From contig DCKG01000035.1 in the NCBI GenBank assembly GCA_002320605.1, forward strand, positions 1-64,000: a DNA stretch of 64,000 nucleotides, given 5' to 3'. Below, in pieces: positions 34,990 to 43,795 of this stretch (the first letter of the stretch is position 1; the number at the start of each line of letters is the position of its first letter). The DNA comes from Bacteroidales bacterium UBA1680. Lineage in GTDB: Bacteria; Bacteroidota; Bacteroidia; Bacteroidales; UBA932. The translations under genes were made by a program, and so were the position numbers. The notes beneath the pieces are model-generated. The model was not told the origin of the DNA. It did no database searches and saw nothing but the letters and a program-made list of their open reading frames with translations.

Positions 34990-37900
34990 TTAATTCGTAG
35001 CCTTCTTGATTGTTACGGCAAGAGTTATCATTTCTTCGTGACCATAGCAGTCAACGACTGTGATTTCAAGATTTTCATCATGATCTGCAGTCACAGAATT
35101 CTCTTCCTGAGTCCTGGTCCAAGAAATAGTTCCATCGGCGTTATAGCTTGGAGTCAGATAAGGATTTATCTGCTTATTCCCGGTAGGATCAACCCAAGTC
35201 AGCTGAGTACCCTTAACGGTGAAGTAGCGATTGTCGATTATCAGAACTTTAAGATCACCAGAGAACCTCCCAGCATCGTAGCTGTTCTTAACAACCACGT
35301 CACTAGCAATATTAGTAGAAGGATAATCTCCGGTATTTGTCCAAGTGATCACTGGTTTCTTTGACGTTGGCTTCGTCTTCCACGCATAAGTGTTTGCCGA
35401 TGCCCAGCAAGCGAACTTGGCGCTAAGCTTCTGAGTAAGAGTGATTGTGTAATCTTCTTTAGACTCGCTGGAAATCTTGCCATAATTGATAGCGGCCGTG
35501 ACATCATGGGCTGTCTTGCCATCAATGAACTGTTTCTTAAGCTGATAGAGAACATGATCGCTAGGGCCCTGTGTGTTGTAAACAGGCTTTTGATTTTCCG
35601 TAAGCTTGCTGATCAAATTGCCCTTGGCATCGAAATCAGCCTTGTCGAACGTGAATATGATATTATCCGGTAATTTGTAGAAGGTGTTGTCGAGATCTAT
35701 CGAGCCTGTCTCGCTCGGACGTTCAGCAGACCATCCAAGATCAGGAACCATGTAAAGAGTGAAGTCGCCAGTCGCCTGATTTCCCTGAGTAGCAAGGAAC
35801 CTAAGCACAGTATTGTTAGATGTAGGCAGAACCTTAGTGATGGTCACATTCAGAGTGTTCACGACACGAGTGACTTGAGTTTGACCACCATATGTCGTAG
35901 TACAAGTGGCCTTGATGGTTCCACTGAGGCTTGAGCCATCCTTCCAATTACGACCGTTGTTAACTCCAAGAATGATGAATGTAGCCTTTGACCAATCTGT
36001 AGTAGCATGCATATCCTTGTCGAGGAGCTGATAGTAAACTTTCTCACCATTGCTCAGATTTCCTCTGGTAGCATCATTTAGAGTAAGGACTCCGCTGGCA
36101 TTAGGTGCAAAGTCATCGCCAGAAGTAGCAGCAAAGCTCTTGCTGAGAGGGATGATTACCGTGTTCCCGGTAGCACCGAGCAAGCTAGCTGCCCCTGTAA
36201 TGCCAGCATTGACAGTAGTGATGGTATCGTTGGCTGCGACGCTCTCTGTGTTAGCGGCCTCGCCGACCTGAACATAGAATGCACGTCCGTCAGGATCTAC
36301 TAGAGTGCCATCGTAGTTAACGGCGAATACTCGGAATCCAATGATATCGCCATCGGCTTCTTTGCTATTGATCGTGATGTTGAGAGGCTTGTTCGCAGAA
36401 ACTGTGGTGAACAGACCTGAATAGCTATAGCTTTTCCATGCATTCCATTCAGATGGAGTTGACTCTATTGCGGCTTTCATATCAAGAGCTACGTAATAAT
36501 TCTTGATTTTGGCTGCATCGGCACCGGTGAGTTTCAGCGTGAACATTCTGCCGACCTCGACAGGAAGCAGAGGCTGCACATAACGAGCATCTTCGGCATC
36601 ATCCTTTACGTTATGTTTTTCATCCATCGCGACTGAAGGGGTAGGATATTTATCCGTCGATGCCGCCCAAGTATATTCTTTTATATTCTCATCTGTCTTT
36701 ACCGCATCCTCGGTTGAAGTCAAAGAGCCTGTCCAACGGTTATGAATTTCTTTTACATTCTTATCGCCGACATTGAAATCGAGGACGCTTGCATTCTTGT
36801 AGCTCTCATAATCAGGATCAACATCGAATGTAGAAAGAACGTAACGTGTGGCATCACTTGGAGTGTTGTTAATTGCGATGGCATAAAGAATGTTTCTAAT
36901 GCCATTTGGCGCTTTAACGGTAGTTGCTTTTTGAAAGTCTTTCTCTGAAATATTCTTGCCATCAGCAACTTTGAATGGAACCTTCCATAAACTTGTACCT
37001 ATTGTGCCACGGGTAATCAAATCATTGAAACGGGTCGGCGTTCCGGCCACCACATAATCGAGAATTTCACCCTTGGAGTTGATGAGTTTGATGTCTGCGT
37101 TTGTAATGTCAGCATTAGCAGGATTTACCCTGATCAGAAAGCTGGCTTCGGTTGCAATGTCGTCACCCTTAGCAAAACTAACGATAGGATCGGAAGGGTC
37201 ATAGGTCTCGTCATCACCGAACTCTGAATCAATCGTAACAAGGCCATGCATCAATCTAAGCTTCGACTTTACCAAGAAATCGAAGAAGTTTGCTTCATAC
37301 CAAGACTCAGCGACCCCGCCGGTATAACTTCCGAACAACTCGATGCTCGTGATTCCGGCATAAAGCGCATCAATTATTTTCTTGTTGTTTTCAACGTTCT
37401 TGGACAAGATCTTGAGCTCTTCCTGAGCCTTTGCTATAGCCTCGCCATTTGACGATACGAGCTTGCCTATGCCGTCAAGCTTTTTGCCAAGAGCGTCTAT
37501 CTCATCTTTGTATGCAAGTGCGACCTTCACATCCATCTCAAGCTTAGAGATTCTCTGGAGCGCAGCTGCTATGTCTGCCTTGTTGTTATTTGCAAGGTTG
37601 TAAGCATCAACAGCTTTCGCAAGAGCCATTACAGCAGTGTCGTTAGCTGCCTTGGCAACTTTTGCGGCAGCATCTGCAGAACCCTGAGCCTTTGCGGCGG
37701 CATCGGAGGCTGCCTTAGCGATTCTAGCCACGGAAGTTGCTGAATCGAGGGCAGCGGTAGAAGCGCTCTGTGCTCTTTCCGCAGTGGTTTTTGCTTCTTC
37801 AGCAAGTCTACGAGCTGCCTCTGCTGCTGTCTGCGCTCCCGAAGCTATTCCACTGACCTTCTTGATTTCTGCAGCATTAGCGCCAGCCAGCTCCTTGACA

Positions 37901-38166
37901 TCGCTGATGGCTTTTGAATTCGCAGATATGGACTGGGCGTTCTTCTCAGCATTAGCCAAAGCATCTTCGGCTGTTTTCTTGACGCCCGAAACTGTAGCCT
38001 GGAGATCAGCCAGATTCTTCTTCTGAGCCTCAAGATCAGTCTTAAGAGGATCGATTTGCCCCTGAAGGTCATCTATGTCATTGTCATAGTCCTTGCAGGA
38101 GTTCAACATACTCATAGAAGTGATAACCAACGCTCCTATGAGAAAAGTGCTAATTAACTTTTTCAT
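34990..38166 (-). CDS. Large coiled-coil surface lipoprotein, phase-variable candidate
   Basis: Secreted protein of 1058 residues whose enzymatic role, if any, is not recognised. The signal peptide ends in MLNSC, so it is lipid-anchored. Residues about 25-270 form a long alanine-rich coiled coil with heptad-like runs (AAEAARRLAEEAKTTAERAQ, then KAASDAAAKAQGSADAAAK). The remaining 780 residues are predicted strand-rich Ig-like domains. The N-terminal part resembles proteins often labelled PL29 lyase N-terminal domain, but no lyase domain is evident. The only recognisable promoter lies inside the adjacent invertible segment (38264-38295), facing this gene, so expression is probably switched on and off. 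Two terminators follow the stop. Confidence 0.8.
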   Translation of the reverse strand: MKKLISTFLIGALVITSMSMLNSCKDYDNDIDDLQGQIDPLKTDLEAQKKNLADLQATVSGVKKTAEDALANAEKNAQSISANSKAISDVKELAGANAAEIKKVSGIASGAQTAAEAARRLAEEAKTTAERAQSASTAALDSATSVARIAKAASDAAAKAQGSADAAAKVAKAANDTAVMALAKAVDAYNLANNNKADIAAALQRISKLEMDVKVALAYKDEIDALGKKLDGIGKLVSSNGEAIAKAQEELKILSKNVENNKKIIDALYAGITSIELFGSYTGGVAESWYEANFFDFLVKSKLRLMHGLVTIDSEFGDDETYDPSDPIVSFAKGDDIATEASFLIRVNPANADITNADIKLINSKGEILDYVVAGTPTRFNDLITRGTIGTSLWKVPFKVADGKNISEKDFQKATTVKAPNGIRNILYAIAINNTPSDATRYVLSTFDVDPDYESYKNASVLDFNVGDKNVKEIHNRWTGSLTSTEDAVKTDENIKEYTWAASTDKYPTPSVAMDEKHNVKDDAEDARYVQPLLPVEVGRMFTLKLTGADAAKIKNYYVALDMKAAIESTPSEWNAWKSYSYSGLFTTVSANKPLNITINSKEADGDIIGFRVFAVNYDGTLVDPDGRAFYVQVGEAANTESVAANDTITTVNAGITGAASLLGATGNTVIIPLSKSFAATSGDDFAPNASGVLTLNDATRGNLSNGEKVYYQLLDKDMHATTDWSKATFIILGVNNGRNWKDGSSLSGTIKATCTTTYGGQTQVTRVVNTLNVTITKVLPTSNNTVLRFLATQGNQATGDFTLYMVPDLGWSAERPSETGSIDLDNTFYKLPDNIIFTFDKADFDAKGNLISKLTENQKPVYNTQGPSDHVLYQLKKQFIDGKTAHDVTAAINYGKISSESKEDYTITLTQKLSAKFACWASANTYAWKTKPTSKKPVITWTNTGDYPSTNIASDVVVKNSYDAGRFSGDLKVLIIDNRYFTVKGTQLTWVDPTGNKQINPYLTPSYNADGTISWTRTQEENSVTADHDENLEITVVDCYGHEEMITLAVTIKKATN

Positions 38167-38235
38167 ACTGGATTTTTGAGTTAAACAATATTGTATTAGG
38201 CATTTTTTTTGCTTTGCCGCTTTAAATCCGTTATA

Positions 38236-38252
38236 TCTCTGCCGGGGAGATA
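38236..38252 (+). repeat. Left inverted repeat of the invertible segment
   Basis: TCTCTGCCGGGGAGATA is the exact reverse complement of 39462-39478. The site is itself a recombinase-type palindrome: nine-base arms TTATATCTC (38231-38239) and GAGATATAA (38247-38255) around a seven-base core TGCCGGG, the geometry of tyrosine recombinase crossover sites. Confidence 0.88.
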
Positions 38253-38263
38253 TAATTCCGCTG

Positions 38264-38295
38264 TAAAAGTAGAGATTATTTTTTAAACAAGCAAA
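38264..38295 (-). promoter_or_regulatory. Invertible promoter facing the surface lipoprotein gene
   Basis: On the minus strand TTTG (38295-38292), 20 bases, then TACTTTTA (38271-38264), one base off TAnnTTTG. It lies 12 bases inside the left inverted repeat; the predicted transcript would cross the repeat and have a leader of about 90 bases. Confidence 0.6.
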
Positions 38296-38382
38296 TAACA
38301 GAACTTTTTTTTCGAGAATTTACTGTTTTGGGGACATGGCTGACTAATCGTTACTCAATTCTAATGCAGTTTTCCAAAAAAA

Positions 38383-39390
38383 ATGAAAGTTAATATCGAT
38401 ATCCCTTATAGCATTATAAACGATGACGATTGTGAAATAGTCATCCACATAGACGATGATGGCAAAGCTCTGGCTGTGAATAAAGCCAGCACATGCAACA
38501 GCTTCTACAAGTACATCATGTCTTGCATAGAAAGATTGCGAGGCATGGGCAGGGTGCGCACTGCAGAAAGTTACCAGAGCACGCTGAACAGCTTCAGAAA
38601 ATTCATGCTGGGGAAGGACGTCTTTTTCGAAGACATTACGCCTGACCTGATGAGGAGTTACCAGGCTTTTCTCACTGCGTCGGGGATTGTACTCAATACC
38701 GTATCTTTCTATATGAGGATTCTTAGGACAGTGTACCTTAATGCTGTCAGAGCCGGCCTGGCTAAGAATAATCATCCTTTCGATAATGTTTATACTGGGA
38801 TCTCCAAGACCGCCAAAAGAGCCATCTCCGCCGAAAACATTAAAGAAATATATTCATTTGAATCCATGGACTCAAGCCTGATGTTCGCTAGGGCTATGTT
38901 CCTTTTCAGTTTCTATACAAGGGGAATGTCCTTCGTGGACATTGCAAAATTGAAGAAGACAGATGTCCGAGATGGTTTCCTAAGCTATCAGAGAAGCAAG
39001 ACAAAGCAGATTCTCAAAATGTCATGGACTCGGGAAATGCAGGAAATAGCAGACCAGTACCCTTCCAAGGATGGATTGCACTTATTGAATATATTGAATG
39101 AGAAGCAGAGAATGCCTATCCGTGAGCAATTCAAGAAGCGCCAGGCGAGCCTGAACTATTTCCTTAAAAAACTGGGCAGGCTGATAGGCATAAGCAATGT
39201 TCTGACAATGTACGTTGCGCGCCACTCTTGGGCAAGCATAGCTAGGCATATGAATGTCCCGATCAGCATAATCAGCGATGGGATGGGGCATTCATCTGAA
39301 AGAACGACTCAGGTCTATCTGACTTCAATAGATGCATGCATGATAGACAAGGCGAATTCAGAGATAATTCACTCAATTACCGGTGGGTAG
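38383..39390 (+). CDS. Tyrosine recombinase (DNA invertase) inside its own invertible segment
   Basis: Recombinase of 335 residues, Bacteroidota integrase type. A variable N-terminal region (1-45) is followed by a SAM-like core-binding domain (about 45-140) and the catalytic domain. Catalytic residues: Arg180 (FYTRGMSF), a lysine near 206-208 (RSKTKQ), Tyr277 and Arg280 (TMYVARHSW; Tyr replaces the usual first His of the HxxR box, as in related Bacteroidota recombinases), His303 (MGHSS) and nucleophile Tyr312 (VYLTS). The gene lies between perfect inverted repeats and ends at a terminator, so its likely job is to invert this segment and control the neighbouring lipoprotein gene. It has no phage or conjugation genes nearby. 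Confidence 0.88.
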   Translation: MKVNIDIPYSIINDDDCEIVIHIDDDGKALAVNKASTCNSFYKYIMSCIERLRGMGRVRTAESYQSTLNSFRKFMLGKDVFFEDITPDLMRSYQAFLTASGIVLNTVSFYMRILRTVYLNAVRAGLAKNNHPFDNVYTGISKTAKRAISAENIKEIYSFESMDSSLMFARAMFLFSFYTRGMSFVDIAKLKKTDVRDGFLSYQRSKTKQILKMSWTREMQEIADQYPSKDGLHLLNILNEKQRMPIREQFKKRQASLNYFLKKLGRLIGISNVLTMYVARHSWASIARHMNVPISIISDGMGHSSERTTQVYLTSIDACMIDKANSEIIHSITGG

Positions 39391-39420
39391 AACTAGATTT
39401 GGAGATTTAATGAAAAACGT

Positions 39421-39459
39421 GCGGTGATAGGCCATTCAGCTACCTGTCACCGCATTTTT
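39421..39459 (+). terminator. Terminator of the recombinase gene, inside the invertible segment
   Basis: An 11-bp stem, 39421-39431 with 39443-39453 (GCGGTGATAGG, one G-T pair), is followed by ATTTTT. It ends just before the right inverted repeat, so in the flipped state it would insulate the surface lipoprotein gene from recombinase transcription. Confidence 0.8.
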
Positions 39460-39461
39460 CT

Positions 39462-39478
39462 TATCTCCCCGGCAGAGA
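39462..39478 (-). repeat. Right inverted repeat of the invertible segment
   Basis: TATCTCCCCGGCAGAGA is the exact reverse complement of 38236-38252. Twelve bases outside it (39491-39508) is a further element, GGAGATAT-TT-TTATATCT, whose arms match those of the left site. From here to 39730 no gene is seen. Confidence 0.88.
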
Positions 39479-39730
39479 ATAGAAAGCCAAGGAGATATTT
39501 TTATATCTAAACGAATCGAAAAATTTTCTTTTAGGGACTTTCCCTCACGAAGAAAAAGCGAATGCCCATAATCGCTAAAAACATGACTGACTGAACGTTA
39601 AATACTGCAATTATATCACTATATTACGGTAAAATTCATCAATGAATCACGATATTGCCATATTGGTCCGATAGCGTCAAATGTGGTCAATATTCAAAAA
39701 ACTTTCGCCAAGATTTCTTTCGGCTCGTCG

Positions 39731-39811
39731 TGCGGGTGAAGGGACTCGAACCCATATGCACTAGGCACCAGATCCTAAGTCTGGCTTGTCTACCAATTTC
39801 AACACACCCGC
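39731..39811 (-). tRNA. tRNA-Leu (anticodon TAG)
   Basis: An 81-base cloverleaf. The acceptor stem GCGGGTG/CACCCGC closes with discriminator A. The anticodon stem CCAGA/TCTGG holds loop CTTAGGA, giving anticodon TAG. A long variable arm and the GGGTTCGAGTCCC T-arm fit leucine. The CCA end is not encoded. Confidence 0.95.
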
Positions 39812-39906
39812 AAAACCTTTCGAGAAGAGAATCCGATGATGTGAACGAGATTCTCACGGGGAAAAGGACTTATGGAAGCTGCCCGATTCCGAGCCCGAAA
39901 GGATTG

Positions 39907-39938
39907 CAAATTTAAATATATTTTCTGAAAAACTCGAA
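39907..39938 (-). promoter_or_regulatory. Promoter of tRNA-Leu
   Basis: TAAATTTG (39914-39907) fits TAnnTTTG exactly. TTCG lies 20 bases upstream (39938-39935). The predicted leader to the tRNA is about 90 bases and can fold through GAGAATC/GATTCTC. Confidence 0.5.
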
Positions 39939-39975
39939 TTGTCCGCAGACTATTTAAAGACTATTTACCATAATG

Positions 39976-42900
39976 CTATTTATTTTCCGTTTTCGGAACT
40001 GGGACAACCGTGCCGCTGATAATCTTCTCGAATGCTTTCATGATGCCTTTCTCGGACGTACTGAGCGAATCGGTCTGAGCCTCAGAAGAATAGTCAAGCT
40101 GAGATTTTTTCTTCTCTATCGCCTCTTGAGACTGCTCGGTCCGCAGCAATGCCTGGTCGACCCCGCTTTGATAAATATTGTGAATTGAATTCACGAGATT
40201 GAGCCTCAAGGCATCCACTTGATCTTCAAACGATGGCAGTCTGACGCTCTTGTACTTAGCTCTCCCGAGCCTCCAGCCCCAGTCGGAGAACGAGCCTTTC
40301 AGATTCACCCCGAAACGGAACGGAATCGGAGAGCGCAAAGCAGAGAAATGGTACTTAAAATTCTGGTCGAACTTCTGCATACCGCTGAGAGCCAAAGTAT
40401 ATCGGTCCACCTTCAGAAGAAATGGGAAAATCTCCAGCTTATTATCCTTCAATATGCCTCTTATGGACATGTCTGCAATCACGCTCGAATCCCTGTTCTT
40501 GAACATCAGCGTCTTGCGAAGCTTGTCCACTTCCTTGCCACCCTCCAGCAGCAGGTTTTTGCCATCGATCTTAACGATGCCACTCAGGGTAGGAAGCATG
40601 ATTTTCATTTTCTTATCTATCGTGGCAGTAGCAGCCATCTCGCAATCCAGCAAGCCATTGAAAGCCTTTAACATAGGCACGATGCTGTCCACTGCCGGGA
40701 ACAGATGAATGACTTTCTCGGCAGTGATGTTGGAAAGCGTGAGATCAAAGCCGGCTTTCAAGTCTTTCTTCGTCTTCGTGGAATAGAAACCTTCCAGATA
40801 TGCCTCACCCATATTCGTCATCATCAGGGTGTTCGTCACTTGAAGGCAGCGCTGCTTCATTTCGATGTCGGAAGAGAGGTATGAAGTTTCCAGATCCGAA
40901 TATACGACCTTGCCGGCCTGAATATTCACCTTCGCATTAAGGTTGGAAGGCAAAATCACGGTTGAGCGCTCTATGACGCTGTCCAGCACAGCTTTCTCAA
41001 TCACCTTTTCCATATATTCATTGTCTGCGACGGACTCGTCAACGCTCTCCTGCTTTACGAACTTGCTACCGGCGTTCAAGGCTTGCAATATCTCATCCAC
41101 GTCTATCAATCCCGCATTCACGTTCAAATCCAAGTTCAGAAGCGACCTGCCACGCCCAGAGAGAGCGCGCCTGAGGCCGGTCAGCGAACCTCTGACAGAA
41201 AGCTCCGAATTTCCAGAATGAGCAGAAACGTTGGCCAGCTCCAGCTTGTCATTGCTGAACCTGCCTTCGAAATCTGAAATCTTGTTTTCCAACGGGAAGT
41301 ATGGGGTGATCACGGTTCCTTCATCCATCTTGAACTCTGCCAGGAAGTCCCAGTTGCGAACGTATTGCGCCATCGCCTCGCTCAAATGGATGTCTATGTC
41401 CTTCTTTTTGAAATCTTCCTCTGAAAGGTAATCCGGAACGGACCGGCCAGCGCTCAGCAATCCGAAGGCATACCTGAAAAGCGAATCTCTAGGAACCAAA
41501 GGATAAAGCCTGTGGAGCGAATCTAGTTTCTGCCTCCTGCTAAGCTCTGCCCTCTCGTCTGGATGCGCAGACGCAGTCAACTTGATTCCAGAAACAGAAT
41601 ACCTGTCCACGCCCGAGCGCATGACCGCCCCATCATAATTGCAATTCAGGTTCAGATAAGGAATAGTCTTGCCGCCCGAGACTTCCGGCTTGTAAATGAA
41701 TATGTTGCTGGCATCTTTGACCCCGACGAACACGGAGTCTGCTCCCCTGAGACCGATTGCAGCCACTTCCAGATGGCCGTAGAGAGGATGCTTCCCGGGA
41801 TTCGACTTGATTTCGTCTTTGGAATTGTGGGCAAGCAGTTTCACGCCGCTCCCCCGTATGAACATTGACGAGCCGTAAGTGGCGAAAAGGCTGTCGGTCT
41901 CGGCTCTCAGGCAGGTGACATTCTCCGCTCCATTCTCATGGTCTCCATCTTCTTCTCGCCCAAGATTGATAGAAGTCGATCCAAGATACGCCAATAGGGT
42001 GTCGCGCGGGATGCTGATCTGGATGCCGCTGCTCTCCAAGGTGCCAGACAACCCACAACCAGAGAAGTTGTATGCATCCAGCTGAGACAAGCGAGTGGTT
42101 CCCGAAACATTGCCTGCGAAATTCCCGGAAACGAAAATTCCCAGGCTGTCAGGAAAAAGATAAGACAGAGAGTCAAGGTCCACTTTGATGTCACTGTCCA
42201 GAGTAATTGACGGATCGCTGTCCAGAAGGTTTTCACACGACCCAGAAAGACTCAGATCAAGGCCCCTGAGCGAAAAACAGAAATCGAGCATATTAGCACG
42301 CAGCTTTTCGTTCTCCGTCTTCAAAGTCAAATCCAGATCCAAGACTCCTTTCTCACCCATGCCCTCGTAAGTAATCTCGGAGCGAGGAATCTGCAGTCGC
42401 ATGGACATATTCGGGAAAACGCCCTCGGAATATTCACCGTCGCAATGAGCATCGAGGGTGATGGTTGCATCGGTGTCAAATTTTCCAAGAATCGGGAAAT
42501 TATCCTTGAAAGCCGACGCTATCTCGCTCACTCTCTGCTTGTCGATAGAGAGATCAGCCTTGATGTAAGGCTTCTGCCCGCTCAACCTGAGATAGGCATC
42601 TCCCTTAACGAGAACGTTTGCCACAGAGACGGACAATTCCGGCACGTCCAGGATTTTTTCGGCAAGATCTGGCTTGATGAGGCCGTCAATGTTAATTGGA
42701 ATCACCATCCTCCCATTGGATCTGAGGGCAAGGAAGGCCTTGGAATTCATACCTACATCGAAATATTCGCCATGATTCTTGATCCTCATCTTATCCATCG
42801 CAAAAGCCACCGTATCAGCGGGCAGCCTTCCGGCAAAGAATAGAGAATCGAGAGACAGCGATATATCGGTCTTCCTGCCTTTCTCGGTCGTAAGGCGGCC

Positions 42901-43539
42901 ATTGAAAAACAGTTCCTTCAGGGACACAGTGCCGAATATTGTGTCGGAAGGATTCGTGTACACGACGAAAGGCCTCTCCGACAGGCGCACCCTGGACACG
43001 GAAATCGGTGGCAGCGGGTGCGAAGAAGTATCTGAACCGTCTCCCAACGGGACTTTGAGCACATTCCAGTTAGCGTTCAGAGAATCATATTGATGGGCGA
43101 AGACCCTAGGCCTCGAAAGCTCTGCCAGCCTGATACGATATTTCCCGAATATCAGCGAGACATAATCGATCGCCGCCGAGAATCTGTCGAAGTGGGCCAG
43201 GGTATCGGTCTCGGTGCCCCTTCCCTGCCTCATCAGGAAATCGTTGACGCTCAGTGAATCATCGAAAGACGAGAATCTACCATGGGGATAAGTTATAGAG
43301 AAGTCGTCGATCGTGACGTTAAAATAAGGGAAGCTGCGGAACATAGATGCGGTGACCTTGTCGAACACTATGGAGCCATCGATATATTCAGAAGCCACTG
43401 CGTTCACGACTCTGGTCATGACCTTCGAGTTCAGCAGCACCTGAAGGACTATGATGACAAAAGTCCAGATGCCAAGGATGCTGAACAGGACAGCCCTTAG
43501 CGCAGCATATTTTCTTTTTGGCCTCATTTCCCTTACCAT
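39976..43539 (-). CDS. AsmA-like envelope biogenesis protein
   Basis: Protein of 1187 residues with one N-terminal membrane anchor (about residues 15-37, VLFSILGIWTFVIIVLQVLL), then a long strand-rich region and a C-terminal AsmA-like part (about 930-1130). Such proteins belong to the AsmA/TamB-like, VPS13-related group that spans the periplasm and is tied to lipid transport or outer-membrane assembly. The second in-frame ATG (43527, MRPKRKYA) is an alternative start. Monocistronic, with a TATTTTTG box at 43570-43563 upstream. Function inferred from architecture only. Confidence 0.8.
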   Translation of the reverse strand: MVREMRPKRKYAALRAVLFSILGIWTFVIIVLQVLLNSKVMTRVVNAVASEYIDGSIVFDKVTASMFRSFPYFNVTIDDFSITYPHGRFSSFDDSLSVNDFLMRQGRGTETDTLAHFDRFSAAIDYVSLIFGKYRIRLAELSRPRVFAHQYDSLNANWNVLKVPLGDGSDTSSHPLPPISVSRVRLSERPFVVYTNPSDTIFGTVSLKELFFNGRLTTEKGRKTDISLSLDSLFFAGRLPADTVAFAMDKMRIKNHGEYFDVGMNSKAFLALRSNGRMVIPINIDGLIKPDLAEKILDVPELSVSVANVLVKGDAYLRLSGQKPYIKADLSIDKQRVSEIASAFKDNFPILGKFDTDATITLDAHCDGEYSEGVFPNMSMRLQIPRSEITYEGMGEKGVLDLDLTLKTENEKLRANMLDFCFSLRGLDLSLSGSCENLLDSDPSITLDSDIKVDLDSLSYLFPDSLGIFVSGNFAGNVSGTTRLSQLDAYNFSGCGLSGTLESSGIQISIPRDTLLAYLGSTSINLGREEDGDHENGAENVTCLRAETDSLFATYGSSMFIRGSGVKLLAHNSKDEIKSNPGKHPLYGHLEVAAIGLRGADSVFVGVKDASNIFIYKPEVSGGKTIPYLNLNCNYDGAVMRSGVDRYSVSGIKLTASAHPDERAELSRRQKLDSLHRLYPLVPRDSLFRYAFGLLSAGRSVPDYLSEEDFKKKDIDIHLSEAMAQYVRNWDFLAEFKMDEGTVITPYFPLENKISDFEGRFSNDKLELANVSAHSGNSELSVRGSLTGLRRALSGRGRSLLNLDLNVNAGLIDVDEILQALNAGSKFVKQESVDESVADNEYMEKVIEKAVLDSVIERSTVILPSNLNAKVNIQAGKVVYSDLETSYLSSDIEMKQRCLQVTNTLMMTNMGEAYLEGFYSTKTKKDLKAGFDLTLSNITAEKVIHLFPAVDSIVPMLKAFNGLLDCEMAATATIDKKMKIMLPTLSGIVKIDGKNLLLEGGKEVDKLRKTLMFKNRDSSVIADMSIRGILKDNKLEIFPFLLKVDRYTLALSGMQKFDQNFKYHFSALRSPIPFRFGVNLKGSFSDWGWRLGRAKYKSVRLPSFEDQVDALRLNLVNSIHNIYQSGVDQALLRTEQSQEAIEKKKSQLDYSSEAQTDSLSTSEKGIMKAFEKIISGTVVPVPKTENK

Positions 43540-43562
43540 TTTTCACAAATCAGCGTTTTAAG

Positions 43563-43570
43563 CAAAAATA
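43563..43570 (-). promoter_or_regulatory. Candidate -7 box of the AsmA-like gene
   Basis: TATTTTTG on the minus strand, 23 bases before the gene start, matches TAnnTTTG. The nearest TTTG (43600-43597) is 26 bases upstream, slightly too far. Confidence 0.45.
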
Positions 43571-43609
43571 CTAAATATTATTAGTTAAATTAGTGCCAAA
43601 CCAACAGCA

Positions 43610-43795
43610 ATGAAGCTAATCTATTCAAGATTAATCTCGGCATTTTTCCTTAGTCTTCCAAATGCCGCCATCGCATCAGACGATATATTCGTAAGCCCGG
43701 GTGGCAGTGACGAATGGGAAAGCCTAGCAAAATATAATCTGGACAAAGCTCTGAGCTTCGACCGGATAAAATCAAAGGTGCTGATGGGAGATTGA
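43610..43795 (+). pseudogene. Short secreted ORF, probable truncated beta-helix protein
   Basis: A 61-codon plus-strand ORF in the gap between the AsmA-like and malQ genes. It opens with a good signal peptide (MKLIYSRLISAFFLSL, cleavage near AIAS) and continues with DIFVSPGGSD, the typical opening of secreted parallel beta-helix lyases and adhesins. It then stops after 36 more residues, abutting the malQ stop. This looks like the 5' stub of a larger gene whose remainder has been lost. A genuine small exported peptide is possible. Confidence 0.4.

Larger units (their letters stand above)
38236..39478. other. Putative invertible promoter segment carrying its own recombinase
   Basis: A 1.24-kb segment bounded by perfect 17-bp inverted repeats. 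From left to right it holds a leftward promoter (38264-38295) facing the surface lipoprotein, a rightward tyrosine recombinase gene (38383-39390) and that gene's terminator (39421-39459). In the present orientation the promoter reads across the left repeat into the lipoprotein gene (ON). After inversion the recombinase terminator would face the lipoprotein gene and the promoter would point to a gene-free stretch (OFF). No other -7 box is seen between the left repeat and the lipoprotein start. Confidence 0.75.

Noticed and set aside
38236..39811. Prophage or integrative element at tRNA-Leu, suggested by the integrase next to a tRNA
   Set aside because: No phage or conjugation genes, no direct repeat of the tRNA 3' end, and the flanking repeats are inverted, which fits a DNA switch.
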